The notes under the pieces were generated by a model. It saw only the letters and a program-made list of their open reading frames with translations. It was not told the DNA's origin and ran no database searches. Both the position numbers and the translations under genes were made by a program. A DNA stretch of 64,000 nucleotides from Streptomyces caeruleatus (GTDB lineage: Bacteria; Actinomycetota; Actinomycetes; Streptomycetales; Streptomycetaceae), in contig NZ_KQ948938.1 of the NCBI RefSeq assembly GCF_001514235.1, forward strand, positions 124,001-188,000. The letters are read 5' to 3'. Below are positions 16,673-25,021 of the stretch, piece by piece. Position 1 is the first letter of the stretch. Each line of letters starts with the position of its first letter.

Positions 16673-17019
16673 ACCTCGTGGACAACGCACCGTTGCCACC
16701 CCCGGAGGACATAGCCCGGCTGCGTGCCCTGCTCCGGCTGTGGGAGCGGCCCCTCACCGAGCGGACTGCTCATGCCCGGGTCACCGCGAGCGATGCCGAC
16801 GAAGGCCGCTCGAAGTCCAGTAACGGCGCGTCTCTCGATGAGATCCGCTCCTGGCCCGCTATGGTGAGCGTCCCCAAGGCCGCGACCGCGCTCGGCGTCT
16901 CAAGTAGCCACCTTCACGCACTGATCAAACGGGGTGAGTCGCCGGTCAAGCTCGTGCCCCTCGGAGGCCGTCACCGCGTGATCACTGCTTCGCTGGTGCG
17001 TTTGCTCGAAGGCCCCTGA
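16669..17019 (+). CDS. Excisionase/MerR-type helix-turn-helix protein
   Basis: A 116-residue protein. The C-terminal 55 residues (MVSVPKAATALGVSSSHLHALIKRGE, then RHRVITASLVRLLEG) form the winged HTH of excisionase-type DNA-binding domains, ending with the typical 'grh.v....l..ll' strand-helix. The N-terminal part is helical and carries no known domain. It could regulate the convergent cargo operon or act as an excision factor for the element. It overlaps the stop of the previous gene. Confidence 0.7.
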   Translation: MNLVDNAPLPPPEDIARLRALLRLWERPLTERTAHARVTASDADEGRSKSSNGASLDEIRSWPAMVSVPKAATALGVSSSHLHALIKRGESPVKLVPLGGRHRVITASLVRLLEGP

Positions 17020-17159
17020 CTGGGAGACGACCATGCGTCGTATTTAGTGGGGGAGCTCGACGGTGACGGCCATGGCCCCGGGCGGGCATCTGCGGACGGG
17101 TCTGATGGGACCGCCGAGTGCATTACCGGTCACGTGGTTTCCCCCGTGGGGTACGTCGG

Positions 17160-17920
17160 TTATCGACGCCGGAAGGTGCGGACCGGAAGGGCGGCGCTGG
17201 GACCGGATGCTGTCGCGGCCGTGGGGGCACGCACGACGGCCCGGGGAATGGTGGTGCGAGCGCGGGCGGCAGCGGCTCGGCGGACATCCAATGGAGTCGG
17301 TACCGGTGGTGTGACTGGCGTGATGTGGGCCGCTCCGCGGTTTCGGGAGGGAACCTCGGGCACGTACCGGAGCACGGGTGTGGGGTCGGCGAGGCGCGCG
17401 GTGGTCGCCGCGATCAGGTGGATGGGCGTGTGGGAGGTGAAAGAGGCGTACCAGCGTGAGTGGTAACCGTCCTTGCCGCCCCACAGCAGCCATCGGTGCG
17501 TGTCGGAGTGCAGCTCGGCCTGCGAATCGGGGAGTCGGCGCGAGTAGGTGAGGCCGGCCAGTTGGTCGGGGGCGGTGCATGTGGTGGCGGCCCACGTGTC
17601 CGTGCGCTGCCACCCTGCTCCTGTCAGGGGCCGCAAGGCCTCGTCGATCCGATGGTCCATACCGGACAGGTAGGCGTCCGGCCCCTTCGTGTAACTGCTG
17701 GCGAGGACAGTGGTGAAGGCGGTCACCAGCTCGGTGGGGGTGGGTGTGTCGAATGTGGCCATCCAGTGCGGAGGGCCGAAGGGATCAGCGTCAGCTCGTC
17801 GTCGTGGAGGGCGAAGCCGTGATCGAGGAGGGGTGCGAGGGCGGGGTCGCCGGTGAAGGTGCAGCCGGCGAGGTAGAGCGGGGAGACGTACAGGTCCCCG
17901 TCGGGGGCGGTGATCGGCAC
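17160..17920 (-). pseudogene. DUF317 protein gene broken by internal deletion/frameshift
   Basis: The N-terminal part (ATG 17920; DLYVSPLYLAGCTFTGDPALAPLL, then GFALHDDELT) matches the start of the intact neighbour at 17949-18803. The continuing DUF317 sequence (DPFGPPHWMATFDTPTPTELV onward to 17160) lies in another frame from about 17775. The core found in the neighbour between these points (the SP-containing strand pair, roughly 25-30 residues) is missing, so a deletion removed it and changed frame. The 3' part still ends with the AAAARARTT motif and RRR tail. It could instead be expressed as a shorter protein from the internal ATG at 17762. Confidence 0.6.
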
Positions 17921-17948
17921 GGTGGGACTCCGGGGCTAGGGGTGAGGG

Positions 17949-18803
17949 TTAGCGCTGCCGTCGGGAGCCGACGTGCGTGGCGAGCGCGGTCGGGGCGGCC
18001 AGAGGCGGAGGTACGTGTATCGCCTGGGCTTGGGTGCTGCGCGCGAGCGCCGCTGCGGCCCGCGGGCCGGGCCCGGCCGCGTCCGCGCGGGCGACCGAGA
18101 CCAGTGAGCGGTGCCGGTCGGGGACCTGGTCCAGGGCACGTGGCACGGGAGTGGGGTCCGTGAACACGGCGGTGGAGGCCGCGATGAGGTGCTGCGGCGT
18201 GTACCGGCTGAAGAAGGCCTGCCAGCTCGGCGTATACACGGGGTCGGGGCCCGCGGACATCCGCCACGTCGACTTCTCGGGCGTGAGCAGCTCGTCGTAC
18301 TCGTGCAGCCAGCCGACGCTCATCTGATACGTGGCGTGGCCGTCGGGGGAGACTGTACGGAACGGTCGGGTGCCGTTTACCGGCTCCCACCGATGCCGTG
18401 CCGTCAGGGACGCGGGGCTGATGCCCGTGTAGCGCCGGCCACCGCTGAGGAAGTCGGCGAAGTTGTTGTGCACTCCCTCGACGAGGGTCCCAGTGAAGGC
18501 GGCCACGATCTCGTGGGGTGTGTTCCGGTCGAACGTGGTGATCCAGTCGGGAACGCCGAGCGGGTCCTCGGCGTAGGAGATGGTCCACCCGCCGTAGAAG
18601 CTCTCCAGGGCGTTGGCGACACGTACGCGCTGGCACGGGCTCGTGTAATACGTGTCGGTGCCGAAGGCGACGGCCTTGGTCCAACCGGGAGCGAGATCTA
18701 GGGAGTTGAAGATGCTGCGGTTGCCGCCAGGACCGGCGAGGTAGCCGGGGCTGACCAGGACATCCGCGTTCGGGTCGAGGGCGAGGGGATCCAGGCTGGA
18801 CAT
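17949..18803 (-). CDS. DUF317 protein with conserved ARS-type C-terminal tail
   Basis: A 284-residue protein from ATG 18803. It contains two DUF317 units, with signatures DPLGVPDWITTFDRNTPHEIVAAFTGTL and AGPDPVYTPSWQAFFSRYTPQHLIAASTAVF. The ending is AAAALARST followed by 27 Pro/Ala-rich residues closing in RRQR. Six unrelated proteins on this strand share this tail plan. DUF317 function is unknown. With the T4SS operon upstream, a translocated or conjugation-associated protein is plausible, but that is inference. Confidence 0.7.
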   Translation of the reverse strand: MSSLDPLALDPNADVLVSPGYLAGPGGNRSIFNSLDLAPGWTKAVAFGTDTYYTSPCQRVRVANALESFYGGWTISYAEDPLGVPDWITTFDRNTPHEIVAAFTGTLVEGVHNNFADFLSGGRRYTGISPASLTARHRWEPVNGTRPFRTVSPDGHATYQMSVGWLHEYDELLTPEKSTWRMSAGPDPVYTPSWQAFFSRYTPQHLIAASTAVFTDPTPVPRALDQVPDRHRSLVSVARADAAGPGPRAAAALARSTQAQAIHVPPPLAAPTALATHVGSRRQR

Positions 18804-18901
18804 GAGAGGGCCTTCGGGCGGTGGGGCACGGGCCGCTGAGCGGCTCGCGTGGGGGCACGTGGGCGCGGTCGAGCGGCGGCATCTGGCTGTCGGCACTGGA
18901 A

Positions 18902-19696
18902 TCACCTGGTCCGGGACGGGTGCGTGAGTGCGGTGACGTACGCCGGGACGCGCGGTTGCGAGTCGGGGATGTGCGAGAACAGCTCGGATGAGGCCACCGG
19001 ACTGCGGTGCACTGCCGCGCTCGCGCGTATGGCGTGCTGCGCTGTCGCACCGTGCTCGTCCGGGAGGGATGTCGCTGGGTTTGCCTCGCGGGCGAACTCC
19101 GCGAGTTCGGCGTACACCGGTGTGAGCCCGCGGGCCGCGGACGTCAGGGTGTACTCGGCGCCCCGGCCGGAGAAGGGGCTCGTGCGGGTGATGAGCTGGT
19201 CGGTCTGGAGCTGCGTGATGCGGTAGTGGAAGGAACCGGTGGAGAGCCCGGCTTCGTCTCGCAGCGCACCGTTGGGCAGGGGACCGTGCTGCGCGAGGGC
19301 GTGGAGGAGGGGGATCGTGCCCTTCCCGCGCAGTCGGCCGAGCGCGTCCTCTACGCGTTCTGCCTCAGCGAGTGACGCCGTGCGGTCGGTGAGGTGGGTA
19401 CGGTGCCAGGCCGAGAGCGCACGGTGGACGTGTTGGGCGTCGCGGCCGACCGGTGTGAGGTCGTATACCCCGACCTGAGGACGGTCCAGGAGGTTGCTGG
19501 TCTGCATGCGGCGCACGATCTGTGCCATGGCGTGGACACCGACCCACGGCAACGCGGAGTTGATGTCGGCCAGGCGCATGGGGCCGTGCTGCTGGATGGT
19601 CTGCAGGGTCCAGGTGGTCCAACGCGGTGAGAGGCGGGCGACGGCTTGGTCGACGAGTTCGGTGTGACGGGTGGGCGTGGTGGAGAGGTCGGGCAC
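18902..19696 (-). CDS. Tandem winged-helix (HxlR-like) DNA-binding protein
   Basis: A 264-residue protein from GTG 19696. Residues about 14-95 (LVDQAVARLSPRWTTWTLQTI through VGVYDLTPVGRD) have the HxlR pattern of W-x-x-x-I/L, recognition helix and YxLTPxG wing. A second copy follows from about 110 (LGRLRGKGTIPLLHALAQHGPLPNGALRDEAGLSTGSFHYRI through GAEYTLTSAARGL). Two fused HxlR-like domains would mimic the usual dimer. The C-terminus ends PSRTR with an upstream AIRASAAVHRSP segment that partly matches the shared tail. It is either a regulator of the cargo operon or itself cargo. Confidence 0.7.
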   Translation of the reverse strand: MPDLSTTPTRHTELVDQAVARLSPRWTTWTLQTIQQHGPMRLADINSALPWVGVHAMAQIVRRMQTSNLLDRPQVGVYDLTPVGRDAQHVHRALSAWHRTHLTDRTASLAEAERVEDALGRLRGKGTIPLLHALAQHGPLPNGALRDEAGLSTGSFHYRITQLQTDQLITRTSPFSGRGAEYTLTSAARGLTPVYAELAEFAREANPATSLPDEHGATAQHAIRASAAVHRSPVASSELFSHIPDSQPRVPAYVTALTHPSRTR

Positions 19697-19728
19697 GGTG
19701 GGGTTCTCCGAAGGGTGGTTGAGTGCCG

Positions 19729-20199
19729 TCAGCGGGACCGTGTGGCGCGGTTCGTGGCGGAGGTCGTTGCCGCGGGTTGCTGGGTAGTGGCGACCGGCTG
19801 CCCGCCGCGGTGCTGAGGGGAGCGAGCCCTGGCGGCTTGGGCCCGCCGGTCGTGTGGGGACGTGACGGTGGCCGCCCGTTCGCGCTCCAGCCGGAGGGCC
19901 GCGGTGCGGTAGGCGGCCTGGTCCTGGCGCTCGCCGACGGCCAGGAGGTAGATCTCCCGCTTGTGCTGGGAGGAGGCGGGAGCGTCCCGGTACTGGATGA
20001 CCAACCGCCAGCGTGTTTCCGGGTCGACGTAGACCTTGTGGCAGCCCGCCAGTTCGCGCTGGAGGGCGGCACCGCGTTCGTTGCCGTGGACCAGATGCTG
20101 CAGTTCGAGCAGGGCCAGGTCGCGGATGTTCTCCGGGACGGCGCGCAGGTCGGCGAGCGCCTCGGGATGGGCGGCGAAGGCGTACCGTGCCCGGTTCAT
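19729..20199 (-). CDS. RelE/ParE-fold toxin-like domain with conserved ARARS tail
   Basis: A 156-residue protein; its ATG overlaps the upstream stop. Residues about 1-105 fit the RelE/ParE scaffold. ARYAFAAHPEALADLRAVP forms the N-terminal helix, then comes a GCHKVYVDPETRWRLVIQYRD strand pair, then REIYLLAVGERQDQAAYRTAALRL, which corresponds to the usual 'ill.vg.R....vY..a..Rl' ending. No antitoxin gene is adjacent. The tail (AQAARARSPQH to ATRSR, about 35 residues) is absent from chromosomal RelE proteins and matches those of neighbouring proteins. A toxin domain attached to a common tail suggests an exported effector, but neither activity nor export is shown. Confidence 0.6.
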   Translation of the reverse strand: MNRARYAFAAHPEALADLRAVPENIRDLALLELQHLVHGNERGAALQRELAGCHKVYVDPETRWRLVIQYRDAPASSQHKREIYLLAVGERQDQAAYRTAALRLERERAATVTSPHDRRAQAARARSPQHRGGQPVATTQQPAATTSATNRATRSR

Positions 20200-21005
20200 C
20201 GCGCGCGTCCACGGGAGTGCGTCGGGGCAGGTCCTGTCCCTGACTGCGGCGGTGATACGGGTGCCGGAGCTACGGCGAGGCCGTTGCCCGTGACCGTGGA
20301 GCGAGCGCGGGCGGCTGCCGCCCTGCGGCTGACGGAACCCGGTGGGGCAGGCGCTAGGGGGAGCGGCGAGTCCCGCTCCATGATCCACGTATCGGCCTCT
20401 TCGGCGCTGGTGAAGGCGCCCTCCCGCAGGGTGTAGGAGCGCATGTCCTTGGTCGTCTCTTCGAGGAAGAGGCGATACGGCGCATCCGCGGAGTCGGGAT
20501 GGCTGTCGTAGACGAGCGTGCGTACCTCGACGCCGACGTCGAAGGAGCAAGGGTTGTCGGTGTAGTGATCGAGGACCTCGTACCGGTTGTCGGAGTTGGC
20601 CCGGAGCAGGTCCTCAAGACGTGCCGTGAGGCCGTCGGCAGGGCGTGGCCCGTGGGGGTGGGATCCCCTGACGACTTCCGGCGGGCAGCCCCGGCGGATC
20701 AGCCAGTTCTGCGCCAGCGGAACGACCGGGTGACGCTCGGAGGCGAAGTCGAATGTGCGCTGCTCGACGTCGCGGGTGATGTGCAGCGTGACATACTCCG
20801 CCATCCCCGGGATGTCCCAGATCGCGGACCGGTCGTACAGCAACAGATGGCTGTCGCGGCCGTCGGCGCTGTGGTGCTCGGAGAAGGGAACGAACAGGTC
20901 GTCCGAGAGCGTGACGGAGGAGAAGCCGTCCTCGATCTGCTCGGTGGCGGCCTGGAAGCCGTCGAGCCGGTACTCCGGCGCTGAGGGTTCGTGCGGGCGG
21001 GCCAT
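20196..21005 (-). CDS. Hypothetical protein with conserved ARARS tail
   Basis: A 269-residue protein from ATG 21005. It is mixed alpha/beta, with a beta-rich middle (SHLLLYDRSAIWDIPGMAEYVTLHITRDVEQRTFDFA) and a later helix-strand region (TKDMRSYTLREGAFTSAEEADTW). No family recognised. The C-terminus (RRAAAARARST, then 32 residues closing in RGRAR) is almost the same as those at 17160 and 19729, although the rest of the proteins are unrelated. It overlaps the RelE-like gene start, so the two are translationally coupled. Confidence 0.65.
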   Translation of the reverse strand: MARPHEPSAPEYRLDGFQAATEQIEDGFSSVTLSDDLFVPFSEHHSADGRDSHLLLYDRSAIWDIPGMAEYVTLHITRDVEQRTFDFASERHPVVPLAQNWLIRRGCPPEVVRGSHPHGPRPADGLTARLEDLLRANSDNRYEVLDHYTDNPCSFDVGVEVRTLVYDSHPDSADAPYRLFLEETTKDMRSYTLREGAFTSAEEADTWIMERDSPLPLAPAPPGSVSRRAAAARARSTVTGNGLAVAPAPVSPPQSGTGPAPTHSRGRAR

Positions 21006-21006
21006 C

Positions 21007-21603
21007 TCAGACTCCGGCGGGTTCGGGCGAGGCCAGCAGCCGGTGATGGGGACGGGCCGCACTGGTGGTGCAGGCGCCGAACGGGCCATCCGGGGTGCGC
21101 AGTTGTAGCAGGGCCGGGTCGAGGTGGTCGCGGTGCCAGGTGGAGGGACCGGTGAGGCCGGCCTGGACGTCGGTGAGTTGCTGCCAGGCGAGCCAGAGGG
21201 CGTGCAGCCGGGCCACCGCCTCGGGGTGCTCCTGCCACTGATGGCACCACGGGCGGCCGGTGGTGATCTCCCGTCCGTAGACCGGCAGGAGCAGGTTGTG
21301 CACCCAGTTGGTCAGCGCGGCCAGTTCCACGGCATACGCCTGGGCACCGAGCGCCAGGATGAAGACGGAGGCCGGTCCGTCGTTCTTGGCGCCGTCCGCG
21401 TAGGGGGCCGACGCCGGACTTTCAGGGTGCTCGGAATCGGCTGGTTCGCCGTCCTGTGGGGCGGGCTGGTCGTCGGTGAGCCGGGCGAGCGTCTCGCCCT
21501 GCTTGCGGCTCTCGGCGACGAGCCGGGTGACCGTGGCGACGAGGTCGTCGAGGTCGTGGTCCGGTATGCGCACCGGCTCGCTCTCGTGGGCGGGTTCGGA
21601 CAT
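21007..21603 (-). CDS. DUF4913 family protein
   Basis: A 198-residue protein from ATG 21603. The second half has the DUF4913 pattern: an aromatic helix followed by LTNWVHNLLLPVYGREI, then WCHQWQEHPEAVARLHALWLAWQQL. DUF4913 proteins are actinobacterial, of unknown function and typically encoded in plasmids and integrative elements close to T4SS genes. The N-terminal 80 residues are charged and coiled. It stops one base before the ATG of the next gene. Confidence 0.75.
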   Translation of the reverse strand: MSEPAHESEPVRIPDHDLDDLVATVTRLVAESRKQGETLARLTDDQPAPQDGEPADSEHPESPASAPYADGAKNDGPASVFILALGAQAYAVELAALTNWVHNLLLPVYGREITTGRPWCHQWQEHPEAVARLHALWLAWQQLTDVQAGLTGPSTWHRDHLDPALLQLRTPDGPFGACTTSAARPHHRLLASPEPAGV

Positions 21604-21699
21604 GGCTACCCCTGGTGCAGGTTCTGGTGGGTGGGGTGACGAGGTTCCGGAGAAACGGGGGTTTGGCCCGGCCGGGAAAGTGGGTGTAGAAGGCCCAGG

Positions 21700-22906
21700 T
21701 CAGCGCCGCGCGCGATGGCGGCACACGGTCCCGGGTGGGGCCAGGATCTGCAGGGCGCGGGCGGCCTGCTGGGGCACAACTCCGTTGCCCAGAGCGGTTA
21801 GTTGGGCGGGGCGGCCCAGCCCCGGCGTGCCGGTCACCCAGCCGGGCGCAAGGCCTTGCATCCACTCCACGAACCGCGGGCTGAGGCGGCCGGCGTCGTC
21901 GGTCGGCCGAGGCGCTGGACGGGTGGCCCGCTCCCAGCGGGTGATCGCGGCGGCGTACGGCCCCCAGATCTCGGCCCGTCCCCCGTGGCCAGCGGGTCCT
22001 CGAACAGCGGCAGTGACTGCGTGAGCGGAGCCCTGCCCATCGAGCTCTTCCGCTGCCCGGCCGTGCGTGTGGACGTGGCATCCGGGGCGGGCCGCAGGCA
22101 TGCCGCCGCCGAGGGCAGGGTCAAGTCCCCATTGCCGTGGCGCTGGTTGGGCGAGCCCTTGGTGCCGTCCGAGGCCTTCGGGGTGGGCAGGAGCCACTCG
22201 ACCTCGTCCGCCAGGTTCGGGCCGTGGCCGCCCTGCTTGCGCTTCGCCGGATGCTGACTTCCCCCGTTGGCCCCCAGGTTGCTGGTCGGAGTCTTGAGCA
22301 GCGGTGATCCGTCCGGATGGCCAGGCCGCGAGGAAGATCCGTTCGCGACGGTGCGGGGCTCCGACGTCAGCGGCGCGAAGCACACACCAGCGTGCATCGA
22401 ACCGGATGTCGGCCAGGGAGCCGAGTACGGCACCGAGTGCGCGCACAGCAGGCTGGCCTGCGGTGTCTCCCAGACACCACGGGCAGAGTTCCACGTCGCC
22501 AGGGGAACCGGCGGGCGAGGTGAGGAGCCCCCGGACATTCTCGATCACCACCAGGCAGGGGTTGAGGGCTTCGATGGCGCGAACGACGTGGTGCCACAGG
22601 CCGGACCGGGTGCCATCAGCCAGTCCGGCGCGACGGCCGGCGACCGAGACGTCTTTGACAGGGGAACCCGGCTGTCAGGACGCAGACCTCCGGGACTTCG
22701 GCCCAGTTCACGGCCGTGATGTCGCCGAGGTTCGGCACGGTGGGCCAGTGCCGGGACAGGATCCGGGCTGGTCCTGGATCGATCTCGGCATGCCAGGCGA
22801 TCGTTCCGCCGAGCACTGCCTGGACGCCGAGATCCAGACCGCCGTACCCGGAACACAGGCTCCCGATCGACGGCGGAGCCTCCGCCGAGGTCAGGTCAGC
22901 GGCCAT
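21700..22906 (-). pseudogene. DNA cytosine-5 methyltransferase gene with three frameshifts
   Basis: The 5' part (ATG 22906) encodes SIGSLCSGYGGLDLGVQA (motif I) and TAGFPCQ (motif IV). The frame is lost at about 22653, where an extra A in CAAAGAC shifts DVSVAGRRAGL out. The middle (VIENVRGLL motif VI, GAPHRRERIFLAAW motif VIII) is then in a second frame. Another shift near 22315 leads into LLKTPTSNLGANGG and LLPTPKASDGTKG. A third near 21995 returns to IWGPYAAAITRWERA and the C-terminal LTALGNGVVPQQA (motif X). All conserved motifs remain, so decay is recent or the assembly has indels. Intact relatives in Streptomyces elements methylate cytosine, probably for protection. Confidence 0.75.
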
Positions 22907-23498
22907 GGCGGGGCGCCGGGGTGTAGGCGAGCCGTACTGGACCCGGGGCGGGCGGTTCCACGGGCAGGCGGTAGATCGAGTTCGTCGGTCGTGCGGATCG
23001 GCTCAGCGCGGCGAGAACACGAGGTGGGGTGCCGTCGATCCAGTCGGCAGCACGCCGCAGTTCGACAAAAGTCTCCTGCAGCGAGTCCACCGTGAGGTCC
23101 AGCCGGTCCTGCGTGACGTCGAACGCGGACTGGCGGGCGTCGCGCAGATTCGCCGAGGCTGTGGCTTCCATGTACCTGCGCAGGAATCCCAGCTGTTCGA
23201 AGGCCTCGGTATAGTTGTTCATGGCGCGTCCCGCCGGTGCGGACGCGCTGGTGTAGGCGGCGATGACCGGGCCGAAGTCGAGTCCCGGGTCGCTGTCGGT
23301 GGCGCGGAAGAGGACCTCGTCGGACAGGTCCTTCACGAGTCCCGTCAGTGCGCCGAGATGATGGGATGCGGTGGCGAGGTCGGGCAGGGTGCTGTGCGTG
23401 TACGACCGGACCACTTCAGCTCGGAGCTGCTCGAACTCCAGGGCCAGCGCGTACAGTTCGTCCTTTTCCAGGCCCGCTCGGCCGGTGTGGTCGGTCAT
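22896..23498 (-). CDS. Helical hypothetical protein
   Basis: A 200-residue, almost entirely helical protein from ATG 23498. It has heptad-like leucines and acidic residues (LALEFEQLRAEVVRSY; LTGLVKDLSDEVLF). The C-terminus is proline-rich and basic, ending RHGR, a weak match to the tails of its neighbours. No family recognised. It overlaps both the DnaB-N-like gene upstream (ATGA) and the broken methyltransferase downstream, so it is inside a tightly coupled operon. Confidence 0.6.
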   Translation of the reverse strand: MTDHTGRAGLEKDELYALALEFEQLRAEVVRSYTHSTLPDLATASHHLGALTGLVKDLSDEVLFRATDSDPGLDFGPVIAAYTSASAPAGRAMNNYTEAFEQLGFLRRYMEATASANLRDARQSAFDVTQDRLDLTVDSLQETFVELRRAADWIDGTPPRVLAALSRSARPTNSIYRLPVEPPAPGPVRLAYTPAPRHGR

Positions 23499-24676
23499 GA
23501 CGGACTCCGATGGTTGTGCCGGTCGGGAAGCGCGGCGCACGAGGCCGCGACCGGCGCCGAGGGAGCTGGGGAAGCTGTAGGGCGGCTGCGGGCCCGGGCC
23601 GCCTCGATGCGGGCGGCAGGCGGTGACCCACCCGGCCGACTGGTCGGTCGCTGCGGCTCGGGGGCAGCTTCGTGCGTGCGATGCAAGCGGCGGCGCACGT
23701 CGTCCAGCGGACCGAGAGCGTGCAGGGCGTAGCCGATCAGCCGTCCTGGGGCCAGGGCTTCGTCGTCGGCGAGGGCGCGCACCTGCCGGGCGACGGCGGC
23801 GGCTGTGCGGACGAGCGAGGCCTGGACGACCTGCTCGCCGAAGTGCTCGGCCACACCGGAGAAGGACAGCGGGTCGCAGATCCTAAGGACGCGTTCGGCG
23901 TTGAGCGTCCCATCGGACAGCGCGCCCCGGCGCTGGGTCTCCCACAGCACGGTCAGCTGGTCGATGGGCTCGCTGCGGTGATGCAGGGCGCCCAGGGCGC
24001 GGTAGATCTGCTGGTGGCCGATGTCCGCGAAGTCACCCGGACGCAGCCAGTCGACGACGTCGAGGAGTTGCTCGGGCCGGGCGCTGATGCAGCCGAGGAG
24101 GAACTCCTCGTCGGCGAGGACCTGTTCGTCGACAGCTTGCGGCTGCTGGGCGGGCGACGTGATCGGCTCCGGTGGCGGTACCGGTCGCGGCTCAGTTCCC
24201 CACCGGAGGGCGAGATCGGCGAGCACGTCGGACAGGACCTGGGCGTGGTGGACCGTCTCCTCGACTCCACCGCGGACTGCGTCGGCACGCGCGGCCTGGT
24301 GGAGGCGGATGGCGTGCTGGGTGACGCTGCGGTGGATGGCGCCCTCCAGGACCATCCGTCCGTAGACGGGCGCATGGGTGGGGCGCGGACATGCGGAGAT
24401 CAAGGAGTGGGCGTACGACGCGGTCAGTCCACGGGCCAGGGTGCCGGCCTCCCGCACCGTGTCCGTCACCCAGGACAGCGGGATAGGGTCTCCGCTCTTT
24501 GCCTCTGTGGCTGGGTGACCGTCGGCGTGGAGCTTGAGCATCGCGGCGTAAAGGGCCGCGTGTACCGGACGGTAGAAGTGATCGGGTCGCAGCCAGGGCG
24601 AGAGCTGGTCGAGTTGGCCGGGATCCAGGAAGACCGAGCCCAGCACCGCCTGCTCGACTCGCATGAGTGGAGTCAC
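23495..24676 (-). CDS. Protein with two DnaB N-terminal-like domains and ARARS tail
   Basis: A 393-residue protein from GTG 24676 (GTGA overlap). Residues about 5-105 (VEQAVLGSVFLDPGQLDQLSPWLRPDHFYRPVHAALYAAML) and 188-300 (EEFLLGCISARPEQLLDVVDWLRPGDFADIGHQQIYRAL) are two copies of the DnaB helicase N-terminal fold. No RecA-like ATPase domain follows. In DnaB this domain binds primase and loader. A stand-alone double copy might act as decoy or adaptor for replication proteins in donor or recipient. The C-terminus carries RIEAARARSRP and a 29-residue Pro/Ala tail, here ending RSPS rather than R-x-R. Confidence 0.7.
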   Translation of the reverse strand: MTPLMRVEQAVLGSVFLDPGQLDQLSPWLRPDHFYRPVHAALYAAMLKLHADGHPATEAKSGDPIPLSWVTDTVREAGTLARGLTASYAHSLISACPRPTHAPVYGRMVLEGAIHRSVTQHAIRLHQAARADAVRGGVEETVHHAQVLSDVLADLALRWGTEPRPVPPPEPITSPAQQPQAVDEQVLADEEFLLGCISARPEQLLDVVDWLRPGDFADIGHQQIYRALGALHHRSEPIDQLTVLWETQRRGALSDGTLNAERVLRICDPLSFSGVAEHFGEQVVQASLVRTAAAVARQVRALADDEALAPGRLIGYALHALGPLDDVRRRLHRTHEAAPEPQRPTSRPGGSPPAARIEAARARSRPTASPAPSAPVAASCAALPDRHNHRSPS

Positions 24677-24909
24677 GGCTGGTCCTCGCGTACGGCCGCG
24701 CGCTCGGTGCGCAGCTTGGCGACGGCGCGGTCGGCGGCGGCCATGTCAGCGGCGAAGCGGTCCAGCTCGCTGGTGAGGCGAGGCTCCGAGGCGGGCATCG
24801 CGCCGGCCGGGGTGACCAGCCACCAGTGACCCTCTCGGCGTACGGCGGGAGTGTCGGCGAGCCGCTCGGACGGGCGGATGGATGCCCAGGTTGGTACGGG
24901 GTGGGACAC
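24673..24909 (-). CDS. Small hypothetical protein
   Basis: A 78-residue protein from ATG 24909. It has a short N-terminal strand region containing GHWWLVTPAGAMPAS and a C-terminal helix (LDRFAADMAAADRAVAKLRTER) likely to form a coiled coil. Its stop overlaps the start of the DnaB-N-like gene. No family recognised. Confidence 0.6.
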   Translation of the reverse strand: MSHPVPTWASIRPSERLADTPAVRREGHWWLVTPAGAMPASEPRLTSELDRFAADMAAADRAVAKLRTERAAVREDQP

Positions 24910-25021
24910 GGAAGCACCTCAAGAACAAGGGGGACGTCGAGCAATGGCTCAGGGACGCGGCGGGGGGACGGGGAACGCCCGTGCGTGCGTCTCGTGCGCG
25001 CGGCGTGCCGGGTTGGTGCTG

